Position numbers and translations under genes: made by a program. The notes beneath the pieces are model-generated. The model was not told the DNA's origin. It ran no database searches and saw only the letters and a program-made list of their open reading frames with translations. This document shows, piece by piece, positions 6,066 through 14,339 of a stretch of 18,347 bases of DNA (position 1 is the stretch's first letter; each line of letters opens with the position of its first letter). The stretch is from assembly GCA_047605615.1 (NCBI GenBank), contig JASGFI010000050.1:1-18347 (forward strand), read 5' to 3'. Origin of the DNA: Taibaiella sp047605615. GTDB lineage: Bacteria; Bacteroidota; Bacteroidia; Chitinophagales; Chitinophagaceae.

Positions 6066-7331
6066 TCAAAAGAGCTTCAACAATTGGTCGCGGCCGGTGC
6101 CGTTGGATATAAATTGAATCTTGGTTTGCAGGTATTCTTCCACGAAGCTACAATAGTTTTTGAAAGATTGCGGCAGTTCTTCGGGATTGGTACACACGCT
6201 CATTTTGTCCATCCACCCGGCAAATGTTTTATACACGGGTTGTATGTCTTTGTCGCAAATATCGAACGGAAATTCCTGTGTTTGCTTGCCTTCCACCAAA
6301 TAGGCATCGGCCACTTTTATTTCCTCAAACTCGTCGAGCACATCGGCCTTGGTCACAATCAACCTCGTAACGCCGCTCAACATGCACACGTACCTCAACG
6401 CCACCAAATCCATCCATCCGCAACGGCGCGGACGCTTGGTAACGGCACCAAATTCAAAACCGGCTGCACGCAGGCGTTCGCCCGTTTCGTCGTTCAATTC
6501 GGTGGGGAACGGGCCGCTGCCCACGCGGGTACAATAAGCCTTGGTGATGCCGTACACATCCCCGATTGTTGAAGGGGCCACGCCCAAGCCGGTACACACG
6601 CCCGCCACTATGGTATTGCTCGACGTTACGAATGGGTAGGTGCCGTAATCCACGTCCAGCATACTGCCCTGCGCGCCTTCGGCCAATACCTTTTTGCCAT
6701 TGGCTATGTGGTCGTTTATCCAATATTCGCCATTGACTATATTTAAGTTTCTTAGGTAAGATACTGCTTCAAAAAATTCGGCCTCCCAACTTTGCCAATC
6801 GGGCACTTCGGTATAGAGGCGCAGCATATCTTCGTGTTTTTGGCGCAGCCTGTCATAGCGTTGCTGCCAGTCATCGGCCAACATATCGCCCACACGCAAG
6901 CCGTTTCTGCCGGTTTTGTCCATGTAAGCCGGGCCTATGCCTTTCAACGTGGAGCCTATCTTTTCCTTGCCCTTTGCATGTTCGGATGCGGCATCCAGCG
7001 CGCGGTGCGTAGGCAGTATGAGGTGCGCCTTGTGGGAGATGAAAAGGTTATCGGCCAAGTCCACCCCTATTCCCTTCAACCCTTCTATTTCTTCTTTCAA
7101 GGTAACGGGGTCTATCACCACGCCATTGCCGATGAGGTTAAGCGTATTTTTCTGGAAAACTCCTGAAGGAATGGTGCGCAGCACCACCTTCGCGCCGTTT
7201 ACATACAACGTATGCCCGGCATTGGGACCGCCTTGGAAACGAGCTATGATATCATAGTTTGCGGCAAGGTAATCTACTATTTTGCCCTTGCCTTCGTCGC
7301 CCCATTGCAGGCCTATTAAAACATCAACCAT
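6066..7331 (-). CDS. purA: adenylosuccinate synthetase
   Basis: Joins IMP and aspartate with GTP to make adenylosuccinate, the first committed step from IMP to AMP in the cytoplasm. The GTP-binding signature QWGDEGKGK is at residues 9-17, with the catalytic Asp12; GPNAGHT with His40 follows. Further family blocks are IPSGVF, GNGVVIDP, IGSTLKGIGPAYMDK, EGAQGSMLDVDYGTYPFVTSSN, and toward the end the nucleotide-binding region LIVTKADVLD. It ends QFISNGTGRDQ, as is typical. At 421 residues and with an ATG start, it is full length. A candidate promoter lies immediately upstream. Confidence 0.97.
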   Translation of the reverse strand: MVDVLIGLQWGDEGKGKIVDYLAANYDIIARFQGGPNAGHTLYVNGAKVVLRTIPSGVFQKNTLNLIGNGVVIDPVTLKEEIEGLKGIGVDLADNLFISHKAHLILPTHRALDAASEHAKGKEKIGSTLKGIGPAYMDKTGRNGLRVGDMLADDWQQRYDRLRQKHEDMLRLYTEVPDWQSWEAEFFEAVSYLRNLNIVNGEYWINDHIANGKKVLAEGAQGSMLDVDYGTYPFVTSSNTIVAGVCTGLGVAPSTIGDVYGITKAYCTRVGSGPFPTELNDETGERLRAAGFEFGAVTKRPRRCGWMDLVALRYVCMLSGVTRLIVTKADVLDEFEEIKVADAYLVEGKQTQEFPFDICDKDIQPVYKTFAGWMDKMSVCTNPEELPQSFKNYCSFVEEYLQTKIQFISNGTGRDQLLKLF

Positions 7332-7354
7332 TTTTTGTAATTAATACGAAAGGG

Positions 7355-7387
7355 CAAAAATAAAGAAAGCTCACGGCTAAAAAACAA
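7355..7387 (-). promoter_or_regulatory. candidate purA promoter
   Basis: On the minus strand a TTG (7387-7385) and a -7 box TATTTTTG (7362-7355) are separated by 22 nt, one more than the usual 19-21. The -7 box ends 23 bp before the purA ATG. No purine-linked riboswitch fold was seen. Confidence 0.4.
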
Positions 7388-7497
7388 GTACCAAATTTTT
7401 TTTATTGGCCGAATTTCGTTAGTGGCTTCCCAATAGCAATATTCTTTGGCGCCCGCGCCACAATAACTTGCGCACATTTACCTACCCACCAGCAATT

Positions 7498-8514
7498 TTA
7501 TACCACCACGCTCACGGTAGCGGCGGCATACATCATTTCAATTATGCGAACCACTTCCCGCGCTTCTTCGGCCCCGGTCATCATGGCGGCATCGTGCAGC
7601 AATACATCTACCACATTTTGGATTACCTTGTCGTGGTTGCTCATGGAGCCCTTGTACAGGCCATAGTCATTTTCTTTGGCCACTATGTTTATTTCGGGCA
7701 GTGCAGCACCTTCCAAACACTGGTATTCGAGGGTGTTAAGATATTGCCCACCGATTTTCAATGTTCCTTTTTCGGCTATTATGGCAATGGAACCTTCCAT
7801 GTTTTTTTTAAAGGCGCAGGTAGAAAAATTAAAATTAATCAGTGCGCCGTTGGCGGCTTTCATGGTAAAGGTGCCGCTATCTTCAAATTCGGTATTGTGC
7901 AGGTGCAGAAAGTTTTCCAAATAGCCGCGCGCGCCGGCCACCGGGCCGTTCAGGTAATACAGTATATCTACAAAATGGCTGAATTGGGTAAAAAGGCAAC
8001 CGCCATCTTTTTCCTTTTTGCCGCGCCAGCTGCTTTGCGCATAATAGCCATCGTTCCTGTTCCAAAAACAATTTACCTGCATCATCAAAACCTGCCCCAG
8101 GCTTCCTTCGTCCACCAAGTGCTTCACTGCCGCCACGGGCGGGTTGTAGCGGTTTTGTTTTACGGCAAAAATTTTTCTTCCGGCTACCTCGGCAGCGGAT
8201 ATCATGGCATCACATTCGGTTACGCTCAAGGCCATGGGTTTTTCCACCACTACATGCTTGCCCGCTTGCAAGGAAGCTACCGTATGGGGCAAATGCAGAT
8301 AGTTGGGCGTGCATACGCATACCACGTTTATATCCTTGCGATGCAGCATTGCGGGCATATCGTCATACCAATCAATATCCGCGGCGGGGAGTGCGGCCTT
8401 TTGGCTTTCGTCTATGTCGCAAACAGCTACCAGCCTACACTCCGGGTTGTTGACGATGTGCGCCGCATGGCGTTTGCCTATATGCCCGAAACCGATAATC
8501 GCAAAATTGACCAT
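7498..8514 (-). CDS. Gfo/Idh/MocA-family oxidoreductase, WlbA-like
   Basis: NAD-dependent sugar dehydrogenase. The N-terminal Rossmann fold shows FAIIGFGHIGKRH (4-16) and VCTPNYLH; EKPMAL (91-96) holds the family's active-site Lys. The C-terminal domain includes VKQNRYNPPV (118-127) and CFWNRNDGYY..SSWRG (149-165), and DGGCLFTQFSHFVD holds the expected catalytic His. The last blocks resemble UDP-GlcNAcA 3-dehydrogenases (WlbA/WbpB), so a role in making an amino-sugar for a surface polysaccharide is possible, but no other sugar gene is nearby. The frame is open to 8553, but MVNFAIIG (ATG at 8512-8514) is the family's normal N-terminus, 10 nt after the recQ stop. Length is 338 residues. Confidence 0.85.
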   Translation of the reverse strand: MVNFAIIGFGHIGKRHAAHIVNNPECRLVAVCDIDESQKAALPAADIDWYDDMPAMLHRKDINVVCVCTPNYLHLPHTVASLQAGKHVVVEKPMALSVTECDAMISAAEVAGRKIFAVKQNRYNPPVAAVKHLVDEGSLGQVLMMQVNCFWNRNDGYYAQSSWRGKKEKDGGCLFTQFSHFVDILYYLNGPVAGARGYLENFLHLHNTEFEDSGTFTMKAANGALINFNFSTCAFKKNMEGSIAIIAEKGTLKIGGQYLNTLEYQCLEGAALPEINIVAKENDYGLYKGSMSNHDKVIQNVVDVLLHDAAMMTGAEEAREVVRIIEMMYAAATVSVVV

Positions 8515-8524
8515 TCCTAAAAAT

Positions 8525-10513
8525 TCAAAAGGCAAAGATAACGCCTTGGGCACTAATGCGGCACAAACCTTCGGCGGCCAGGCTGCGCACGGTAGCTATT
8601 AGCTCGTCCTTATTTATTTGGGGCAGCAACAGTTGCAGCGCATTTACGGACAATTCTTTTTGTTCACGAATAACCGACATCACCAGCACCTTGGGTGCTG
8701 CCAACATTGCGGTTGGTTGGTTGCGCATACAGTTGTCGCATTGCCCGCAAGCCTCCGGTGTTTTTTCGCCAAAATACAGGGCCAATAATATATTGCGACA
8801 GGTTGCAACATCCTCAACGTAACGCACCATTGCGTTTATCCTTTCTTCGTGCGCCATGCGCAAGCGTTCTATGCGCCGCATATCGAGCCTGAACTGGTTG
8901 GCGGCTATCCTGCTGTGCATCCAATAAAGAGTCCCCCCGTTAGTGCCCGGTTGGTAGGCTACGATACCCAGTGCGGCCAGGCGTTGCAACCCCATGTCCA
9001 GTTGTTGTTTTTCTATGCGCAAGAGCCTTGCTACGTCAAACTCGCGTATGGCGGAGGGGTAATGAAAAATACTGCCGTAGATACGCAAGAGGCCGGTAGC
9101 TATGTAGCCAAGCGCGGGTTCGGTACGTTCCAGGTATTTCAATGTACGGCTGTCGGTAATGAACTGCACCGTGGTTTGGATATTGGCCTGTTCGTCCCAC
9201 TGCCAGTAGCCCTCGCGATCCAGCAATCGTATGGCGCTCAATGCGGGCAACATTTGTAGTTGAAATTTCTGCACCATAGCCACCGCATCGAAGGGTTGCA
9301 ACATCTCGAAACCTTCGCCCACGGGCATTTTCAAGTAATCGCCCACGTATTGATATACCTGCTTGATATACGCCCCGTCCGGAAACAATAAGGCCGTAGT
9401 GGCCTGCAAGCGTTCCATATCTTTGGGACTGTTGTACAGCAACGCCTCGGCCGGCTTGCCGTCGCGGCCTGCCCTACCCGCTTCCTGGTAATACTCCTCT
9501 ATGTTCTGTGGACAGTCATAATGCACCACGGCACGTACATTGGGCTTGTCTATGCCCATGCCGAAGGCGGTGGTGGCGCACATTGCATTGTGGTCGGAGG
9601 CCGTCCATTTTGCCTGCGCCGCTTCGCGCTCTTGCTTATACATGCCCGCATGGTAGGCCTGCGCTTGCAAGCCGTCATGTTGCAGGTAAACGGCCATGTC
9701 GGCACAACGTTTTCGGCTCCTGCAATAGACTATGCTGCTGGCATTTTTTGCTTTTAAATATTCCGATATTGCCGCGGGCTTCCTTTCCGTATCTTCTATT
9801 TTGTACACCAAGTTTTGCCTCACTACGCTTTGGCGAAATACCTGCGGTTCTTTCAACAACAGTTGCTGCATTATATCGTCCTGTACCCGCATGGTAGCCG
9901 AAGCCGTCAATGCCAATACGGGCACCCCCGCAAAAAGTGCCCTCGCCTCTTGGATGCGCCTGTATGCGGGCCTGAAGTCGTGGCCCCATTGGGATATGCA
10001 GTGCGCTTCGTCAACCGCTATCAAATTCAATTTGAAATCTACGGCATACTCTTGAAAGAGGCTTGTCTGCAACCTTTCGGGCGATACATACAATACTTTG
10101 ACATTGCCCCTTGTTGCCTCTTCAAACACATCGGCCACTTGGCTGGCCGTCATGCCGGAGTGTGCGTGTGCGGCGGCTATGTTTCGCTTCCTCAATTGCA
10201 ACACTTGGTCTTGCATCAAGGCTATCAGCGGGCTAACCACCAAGCAAAAACCATCTTTGGCCAATGCCGGCAATTGGTAACAGACAGATTTGCCGCCACC
10301 GGTGGGCAGCAGCGCAAACGTATCTTTCCCCTCCATCACGGAAGCGATGATTTCTTCTTGCAAGGGGCGGAAAGCATCGAAGCCAAAGTATTGTTTTAGG
10401 AGTGTTGCCAGCAAATGCCGAATGTTTTTTAGCTCATGGAAAATAAATTCAAATAATTTAGGACACAACCAATGCTGAATGATAAGCAAAAAATGCCTAC
10501 ATTTGCGCTCCAT
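8525..10513 (-). CDS. recQ: ATP-dependent DNA helicase RecQ
   Basis: A 3'-5' superfamily 2 helicase for recombination and fork repair. In order: FGFDAFRPLQEEII, Walker A LLPTGGGKS (Lys75), SPLIALMQDQV, DEAHCISQWGHDFRP (from 168; the aromatic-rich loop that couples ATP hydrolysis to DNA binding), ALTASAT, FGMGIDKPNVR and QEAGRAGRDG (arginine finger). A four-Cys zinc site (CRNIL...ACGQCDNC) and an RQC winged helix follow. No HRDC domain is present; the protein ends after RQC, as in other short RecQs. The first 30 or so residues do not look like RecQ. The ATG at 10511-10513 is the only in-frame ATG before the helicase core, but a TTG near 10412-10414 could be the real start. Divergent from the tRNA gene. 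Confidence 0.93.
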   Translation of the reverse strand: MERKCRHFLLIIQHWLCPKLFEFIFHELKNIRHLLATLLKQYFGFDAFRPLQEEIIASVMEGKDTFALLPTGGGKSVCYQLPALAKDGFCLVVSPLIALMQDQVLQLRKRNIAAAHAHSGMTASQVADVFEEATRGNVKVLYVSPERLQTSLFQEYAVDFKLNLIAVDEAHCISQWGHDFRPAYRRIQEARALFAGVPVLALTASATMRVQDDIMQQLLLKEPQVFRQSVVRQNLVYKIEDTERKPAAISEYLKAKNASSIVYCRSRKRCADMAVYLQHDGLQAQAYHAGMYKQEREAAQAKWTASDHNAMCATTAFGMGIDKPNVRAVVHYDCPQNIEEYYQEAGRAGRDGKPAEALLYNSPKDMERLQATTALLFPDGAYIKQVYQYVGDYLKMPVGEGFEMLQPFDAVAMVQKFQLQMLPALSAIRLLDREGYWQWDEQANIQTTVQFITDSRTLKYLERTEPALGYIATGLLRIYGSIFHYPSAIREFDVARLLRIEKQQLDMGLQRLAALGIVAYQPGTNGGTLYWMHSRIAANQFRLDMRRIERLRMAHEERINAMVRYVEDVATCRNILLALYFGEKTPEACGQCDNCMRNQPTAMLAAPKVLVMSVIREQKELSVNALQLLLPQINKDELIATVRSLAAEGLCRISAQGVIFAF
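8533..8540 (-). promoter_or_regulatory. possible -7 box inside the 3' end of recQ
   Basis: On the minus strand this is TATCTTTG, a full TAnnTTTG match 18 bp before the oxidoreductase ATG. The best upstream TTTG (8567-8564) is 23 nt away, longer than usual. It may give the oxidoreductase gene a start independent of recQ. Confidence 0.35.
10498..10505 (+). promoter_or_regulatory. possible -7 box for tRNA-Arg
   Basis: TACATTTG fits TAnnTTTG and lies 18 bp before the tRNA 5' end. No clear TTTG was found 19-21 nt upstream. Confidence 0.4.
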
Positions 10514-10523
10514 TTACACTATC

Positions 10524-10595
10524 GGCCCTGTAGTTCAATGGATAGAATAGAAGTTTCCTAAACTTTAGATCTGAGTTCGATCCTCGGCGGGGCTA
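10524..10595 (+). tRNA. tRNA-Arg, anticodon CCU
   Basis: A full cloverleaf can be folded by eye. The 7-bp acceptor pairs GGCCCTG (10524-10530) with CGGGGCT (10588-10594), including two G-U pairs, with discriminator A10595. The D stem is GTTC/GAAT with an 8-nt loop. The anticodon stem GAAGT/ACTTT encloses loop TTCCTAA, giving anticodon CCT (10557-10559). The T stem is CTGAG/CTCGG with loop TTCGATC. The 3' CCA is not encoded. It reads AGG codons. Confidence 0.93.
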
Positions 10596-10599
10596 CAAT

Positions 10600-10644
10600 A
10601 AAAATATCGCAACTATTTCATTTTCAGATAGTTGCGATATTTTT
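10600..10644. terminator. bidirectional intrinsic terminator
   Basis: Perfect 17-bp arms, aaaaatatcgcaactat (10600-10616) and its complement (10628-10644), with an 11-nt loop. Each strand ends its stem in a T-tract, so it can stop both the plus-strand tRNA transcript and the minus-strand YtxH transcript, whose stop codon is at 10653. Confidence 0.88.
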
Positions 10645-10652
10645 TATTCAAA

Positions 10653-10865
10653 TCAAGTTCTCGATTGCCCCTTTTCATCGGCCAATAAATTAGCCAAATC
10701 TTCCAGTTCGTCATCGCTTTTATCGAGCAGCGCATCTATTTTGTTTTTGATGCCACCGGCTGCCGATTTTATTTTCTTGCGAGTATCGCTGCCTGCCCCG
10801 GGCGCAAACAACACGCCCAACAATACGCCCGACAGCAATCCGATGTTGAATTTTGAAAATTTCAT
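10653..10865 (-). CDS. YtxH-like small membrane protein
   Basis: A 70-residue protein with one N-terminal membrane segment (about 8-22, IGLLSGVLLGVLFAP) directly followed by GSDTRKKIKSAAGGIKNKID. This Gly-rich helix plus 'LFAPxxGxxTRKKI' pattern defines the YtxH family. The remainder is a charged helix rich in Asp, Glu and Leu. The family is often linked to envelope stress, but its biochemical role is unknown. ATG start at 10863-10865. The gene stands alone: a shared terminator lies past its stop, and 130 bp without recognised signals lie upstream. Confidence 0.75.
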   Translation of the reverse strand: MKFSKFNIGLLSGVLLGVLFAPGAGSDTRKKIKSAAGGIKNKIDALLDKSDDELEDLANLLADEKGQSRT

Positions 10866-10995
10866 TTGTTATTCGTTTAAAAAGATGAATGTTCGTAGTG
10901 GCCAATCGAAACGCCGAAAATTTAAAACACCAATTTCCGCATATTGTTTAGCCAAACAACAACCAGGAAGGTGCGCAATACGCAAAACAACGGTT

Positions 10996-12231
10996 CTACC
11001 GGTGGTTTGGCCAAAGCAAACAACCATCTCCGTAACTCAAAAACCTGAAATCGCGGGTCAAAGCATATTGATATACCTTGCGCCAGTCCTCGCCAATGAG
11101 TGCGGACACCAACAACAACAGCGTTGACTGCGGTTGGTGAAAATTGGTAATCAAGGCATCCATGATTTTAAAACGATAGCCAGGCGCTACGATGATTTGC
11201 GTTTTGCCCACCAGACGATGAATCCCATTGCTCTTCAAAATCCCTATCAAGGCACTTAGGACAATTATGTTTTCCGGTAGTTCCTTGGCGGTATGTTCAT
11301 AGGGCAGCCATTGCGGCACGGCTATTTCACTGGTGGGCAATGCTCCGTTCAACAATACCTGAAATCCAATCCAGTAAAGGCTTTCCAAGGTTCGGGCCGA
11401 GGTGGTGCCCACGGCCACTACGGGTAATTTTTGCGTTAAATGCCTCAATAGTTCCTCCAAAAAACCAAGCGTTACCTCTATCCATTCCGCGTGCATGTCG
11501 TGCCCTTGCATGGTAGCGGCCTTTACGGGTTTAAACGTACCGGCACCTACGTGCAGCGTTACCAAACCGCTATTTACCCCTTTCCGGTGAATACGCCCCA
11601 TCAGCTGGGGCGTAAAATGCAAGGCCGCCGTGGGCGCGGCTACGCTACCCTCTTCGTGGGCAAATATGGTTTGGTACCGTTGTTCGTCTTCGGCGGTAGC
11701 TTCCCTGTCCAAATAGGGCGGCAAGGGCACGCTGCCCGCAACCTGCAAGGCTTCGGCAAAACTTACATCTCCGGCCCAGGTTAAGTGCAACACAAAATAT
11801 CCCTGCTCCTTGGAGCAAATGGATGCAGCCATTTCAAAATGCCCCAAATCATGAACCAGCGAAAGTTGTTGGCCTTCTTTCCATTTGGCCGCACCGCCCA
11901 CCATGCACCGCCAATAAACCCCACCCTTTTGCAACATGGCCGTTTGCACGTCCGCATACCGGCTGTCGGGTTCCAAACAAAAAACTTCTATGCGGCCACC
12001 GGTGGGCTTTTGAAACATTAAACGGGCATGTATCACCTTGGTCTGATTAAAAACCAAAAGGCTCTTTTCGGGCAAATAATCTGCCAAATTCCTATAAATA
12101 TCCTCTTCGATTTTCCCGTTCCTATACAGCAATAGTTTGGACGCATCCCTTTCCGGTAGCGGGTTGCGGGCTATGCGTTCATCGGGCAATTCGTAGGTAA
12201 ATTCCGAAATCGATAATTGGGACGGGTGCAT
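10996..12231 (-). CDS. queA: S-adenosylmethionine:tRNA ribosyltransferase-isomerase
   Basis: Transfers and rearranges the ribosyl part of SAM onto 7-aminomethyl-7-deazaguanine at tRNA position 34, giving epoxyqueuosine. Family blocks are FTYELPDERIARNPLPERDASKLL (11-34, with the typical IA..P...RD), FNQTKVIHARL (61-71), GGRIEVFCLE (78-87), AAPTAALHFT, and TLHVGAGTFKPV. The C-terminus has FHQPQSTLLLLVSALIG. At 411 residues it is longer than the roughly 350-residue proteobacterial enzyme, in keeping with a longer Bacteroidetes form. ATG start 6 nt after the stop of the LUD-domain gene, so probably co-transcribed with it. Other queuosine genes are not in the window. Confidence 0.93.
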   Translation of the reverse strand: MHPSQLSISEFTYELPDERIARNPLPERDASKLLLYRNGKIEEDIYRNLADYLPEKSLLVFNQTKVIHARLMFQKPTGGRIEVFCLEPDSRYADVQTAMLQKGGVYWRCMVGGAAKWKEGQQLSLVHDLGHFEMAASICSKEQGYFVLHLTWAGDVSFAEALQVAGSVPLPPYLDREATAEDEQRYQTIFAHEEGSVAAPTAALHFTPQLMGRIHRKGVNSGLVTLHVGAGTFKPVKAATMQGHDMHAEWIEVTLGFLEELLRHLTQKLPVVAVGTTSARTLESLYWIGFQVLLNGALPTSEIAVPQWLPYEHTAKELPENIIVLSALIGILKSNGIHRLVGKTQIIVAPGYRFKIMDALITNFHQPQSTLLLLVSALIGEDWRKVYQYALTRDFRFLSYGDGCLLWPNHR

Positions 12232-12237
12232 TTATGG

Positions 12238-12903
12238 TTACTGGTTCAAGAAAAAACAAAAAACTTCCTTGGGGCCATGGACACCTGTCACCAAGGTTTT
12301 TTCTATGTCTGCGGTGCGGCTGGGGCCGGTGTTGAGGTTAATCATGGAAGGCAGTTGGCCGCCGTATTTTTGCTTCAACAATGTAAAGCCGTCTTCAATA
12401 TCGTTCACCACTTGGTGCGGCTGCACTACTACGATGTGCGCCGGGAAATATATGGATGCCACCCTGCCGTGGTGCTGCCTGCTGCTAAATAGGAAGCTAC
12501 CCGTGCGGGCTATGGCGGCTTCGCAGTCGGTAACGCAAGCGGGTATATGTTCCAATTTGGGGTTAAACTCCCGGACGAAACTTAGTTTGCTGTTTACCAA
12601 AAAAGAAAACAGAGGCTTGTGTGCGCACATTATTTCGCTCCAGCCGCGGCTTTCTACCAGATTGGCAAGGTTGCGTGCCAAATCGTATTGCGTGGCGCAA
12701 AATATGAAATGGCCACCGGCGGCCGTCAACTCGGCAGCAAAGGTTTCTTCGGCTGTTTCTTGCGATGACGGCGCGAAGAAAAAAGAGGCGTTCTTTTGCT
12801 TCCCTACCTCCGGGTATGGTTGCGGCACCGATGCTTCCTGCAATTCTTGCCTTATGCGGCGCAGTATGTTTTCCTTGGCTTTCGATGTCTTGAATGTTTG
12901 CAT
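12238..12903 (-). CDS. LUD-domain (LutC/YkgG-like) protein
   Basis: A 221-residue single LUD domain (DUF162). Visible blocks are ACVTDCEAAIARTGSF (122-137), YFPAHIVVV (152-160) and the C-terminal signature GPSRTADIEKTLVTGVHGP (193-211). In lactate oxidation, LutC works with the iron-sulfur proteins LutA and LutB, neither of which is adjacent, so the role here is open. I use the ATG at 12901-12903; a GTG four codons earlier is also in frame. The gene sits 34 nt after xerD and 6 nt before queA in a minus-strand run. A near-consensus box TACCTTCG (12932-12925) could give it its own promoter. Confidence 0.85.
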   Translation of the reverse strand: MQTFKTSKAKENILRRIRQELQEASVPQPYPEVGKQKNASFFFAPSSQETAEETFAAELTAAGGHFIFCATQYDLARNLANLVESRGWSEIMCAHKPLFSFLVNSKLSFVREFNPKLEHIPACVTDCEAAIARTGSFLFSSRQHHGRVASIYFPAHIVVVQPHQVVNDIEDGFTLLKQKYGGQLPSMINLNTGPSRTADIEKTLVTGVHGPKEVFCFFLNQ

Positions 12904-12937
12904 AGCTGTTGCCACTTACGGCAACGAAGGTAAGCCT

Positions 12938-13846
12938 TTAGCCCCGAAAGAACCTGGGGTGGTATTTTTCCAGCGTTTCCCGCAGGAATGTCCTGTCCAG
13001 ATGGGTGTAAATTTCGGTGGTGGTGATGCTTTCGTGGCCCAGCATTTCCTGCACGGCCCTCAAATCGGCACCGCCTCCCACCAAATGCGTGGCGAAGCTA
13101 TGGCGCAAGGTATGCGGATAAATATTCTTGTTGATGCCCGCCGCCTGGGCCGCTTCTTTTATGACGTAAAAAACCATCACCCTGCTCAATCCGCCACCCC
13201 TTCGGTTCAGGAACAATGTATTTTCATGGCCTTTTTTGGGCTGCTGGTGTACCCTTATTTGCTCGCGGTAAATGGTGATGAACTTTGCCGCTTCGTCGCC
13301 AATGGGCACCAATCTTTCTTTGTTGCCCTTGCCTATGACCCTGATGAAACCCACGTCGAAAAACAAGTTGGTCAATTGGAGGTTTATTACCTCGCTCACC
13401 CGCAAGCCGCTGCTGTACATGGTTTCCAATATGGCTCGGTTGCGCTGGCCTTCCGGCTTGCTCAAATCAATGGAGGAGAGCAATTGTTCCACTTCCTGCA
13501 CGGACAGCACATCGGGCAGGCTGCGGCGTTGCTTTGGTGCTTCCAATAGTTCGGTAGGATTGCGGTCTATTATTTCTTCTTTGGTGAGATACTTGAAGAA
13601 TGCCTTGATGCCCGACAATATCCTGGCCTGCGATGCCGCCGCAAATTCCTCTTGGTACACATGTTGCAGGAACGCCTGCAAATCGGCAAGCTGCACCGAT
13701 GCCAAATCGTTTCGTTTGCCCAATTCCCCGTTCAGGAAATCGCCCAGCAACTGCACGTCGTGCAGGTAGGCTTCTACCGAGTTGCCCGACAGCGATTTTT
13801 CCAATTGCAACCAGGCCTTGAACCCATTTACATACGAATCCCACAT
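12938..13846 (-). CDS. xerD: tyrosine recombinase, XerD-type
   Basis: Resolves chromosome dimers at dif with a partner recombinase. An N-terminal SAM-like core-binding domain (about 1-95) precedes the catalytic domain. All active-site residues are present: Arg149 in SSGLRVSEV, Lys173 in GKGNKERLVP, His245 and Arg248 in HTLRHSFATHL, His271 in LGHESITTTEIY, and nucleophile Tyr280. The 302-residue length fits XerC/XerD. A TTG seven codons upstream would overlap marR, so I use the ATG at 13844-13846, 7 nt after the marR stop. No integrase-type extension or phage context, so a housekeeping Xer enzyme is the better reading; XerD over XerC is from overall resemblance. No dif site was recognised. Confidence 0.9.
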   Translation of the reverse strand: MWDSYVNGFKAWLQLEKSLSGNSVEAYLHDVQLLGDFLNGELGKRNDLASVQLADLQAFLQHVYQEEFAAASQARILSGIKAFFKYLTKEEIIDRNPTELLEAPKQRRSLPDVLSVQEVEQLLSSIDLSKPEGQRNRAILETMYSSGLRVSEVINLQLTNLFFDVGFIRVIGKGNKERLVPIGDEAAKFITIYREQIRVHQQPKKGHENTLFLNRRGGGLSRVMVFYVIKEAAQAAGINKNIYPHTLRHSFATHLVGGGADLRAVQEMLGHESITTTEIYTHLDRTFLRETLEKYHPRFFRG

Positions 13847-13853
13847 AACCTTT

Positions 13854-14339
13854 TTATTCTTCGGCAACTACGTCGATGCCACCTATTGCCTCCCTGATAG
13901 CTTCCAAGCGACAACTAAGGTCTTCGGCCTGTTGTTCCGTCATGGCCCGCTGCAAGGGCCGGTAGCCTTCCTGTACCAATTTATCCGCTTTTTTGAGCAA
14001 CTCCAAGCCTGTACCGGTAGCCACGATATCTACTTTTCGCCTGTTGTCGGCGCAGAACGTCCTGCTCACCAACTTTTTTTCGACCAATTTGTCTATGATG
14101 CGGGTCACGTTGGAGGTGCGGTGTACCATTCGTTCCTGTATGGCGAAAGCACTCATCGGCTTGCCTTTTTGTCCGCGCAAGATGCGCAACACGTTCAGTT
14201 GGGGCGTGGTTAAATCCAACCCTTTCAATAGCTGCTGCATGGCGTGTTCCAACATGCTGGCCGTGAATACCAAATTGAGGTACGCTTTATGATACTTGCT
14301 TTCAAAATGGGTTGTTTTTAGTTCGTCTTCCAACTTCAT
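13854..14339 (-). CDS. MarR-family transcriptional regulator
   Basis: A 161-residue dimeric winged-helix regulator. Helical dimerisation ends flank a central DNA-binding region: LTTPQLNVLRIL (43-54), a recognition-helix stretch HRTSNVTRIIDKLVEKKLV, and the wing RTFCADNRRKVDIVATGTG, where the DxR of MarR wings appears as DNRR. Many MarR proteins release DNA on binding phenolics or on oxidation of a Cys; the single Cys in the wing (FCADN) is of possible interest, but no ligand can be deduced. ATG start at 14337-14339. It is the first gene of the xerD-LUD-queA run and divergent from the yihY-like gene, whose probable -33 element overlaps the marR start codon. Confidence 0.88.
   Translation of the reverse strand: MKLEDELKTTHFESKYHKAYLNLVFTASMLEHAMQQLLKGLDLTTPQLNVLRILRGQKGKPMSAFAIQERMVHRTSNVTRIIDKLVEKKLVSRTFCADNRRKVDIVATGTGLELLKKADKLVQEGYRPLQRAMTEQQAEDLSCRLEAIREAIGGIDVVAEE

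Noticed and set aside
7446..7462. tggcg/cgcca hairpin between the oxidoreductase and purA
   Set aside because: Short 5-bp stem without a T-tract in either direction; not called a terminator.
7468..8520. Long plus-strand frame opposite the oxidoreductase
   Set aside because: Composition is rich in His, Tyr and Phe, as expected from the reverse of a GC-biased gene, and no motif is visible.
12269..13549. Plus-strand frame of 426 codons opposite the LUD and xerD genes
   Set aside because: It spans two well-supported genes on the other strand and shows no domain.
12938..13846. Phage or island integrase
   Set aside because: Length, full Xer motif set and housekeeping neighbours fit XerC/XerD, with no att sites or phage genes nearby.
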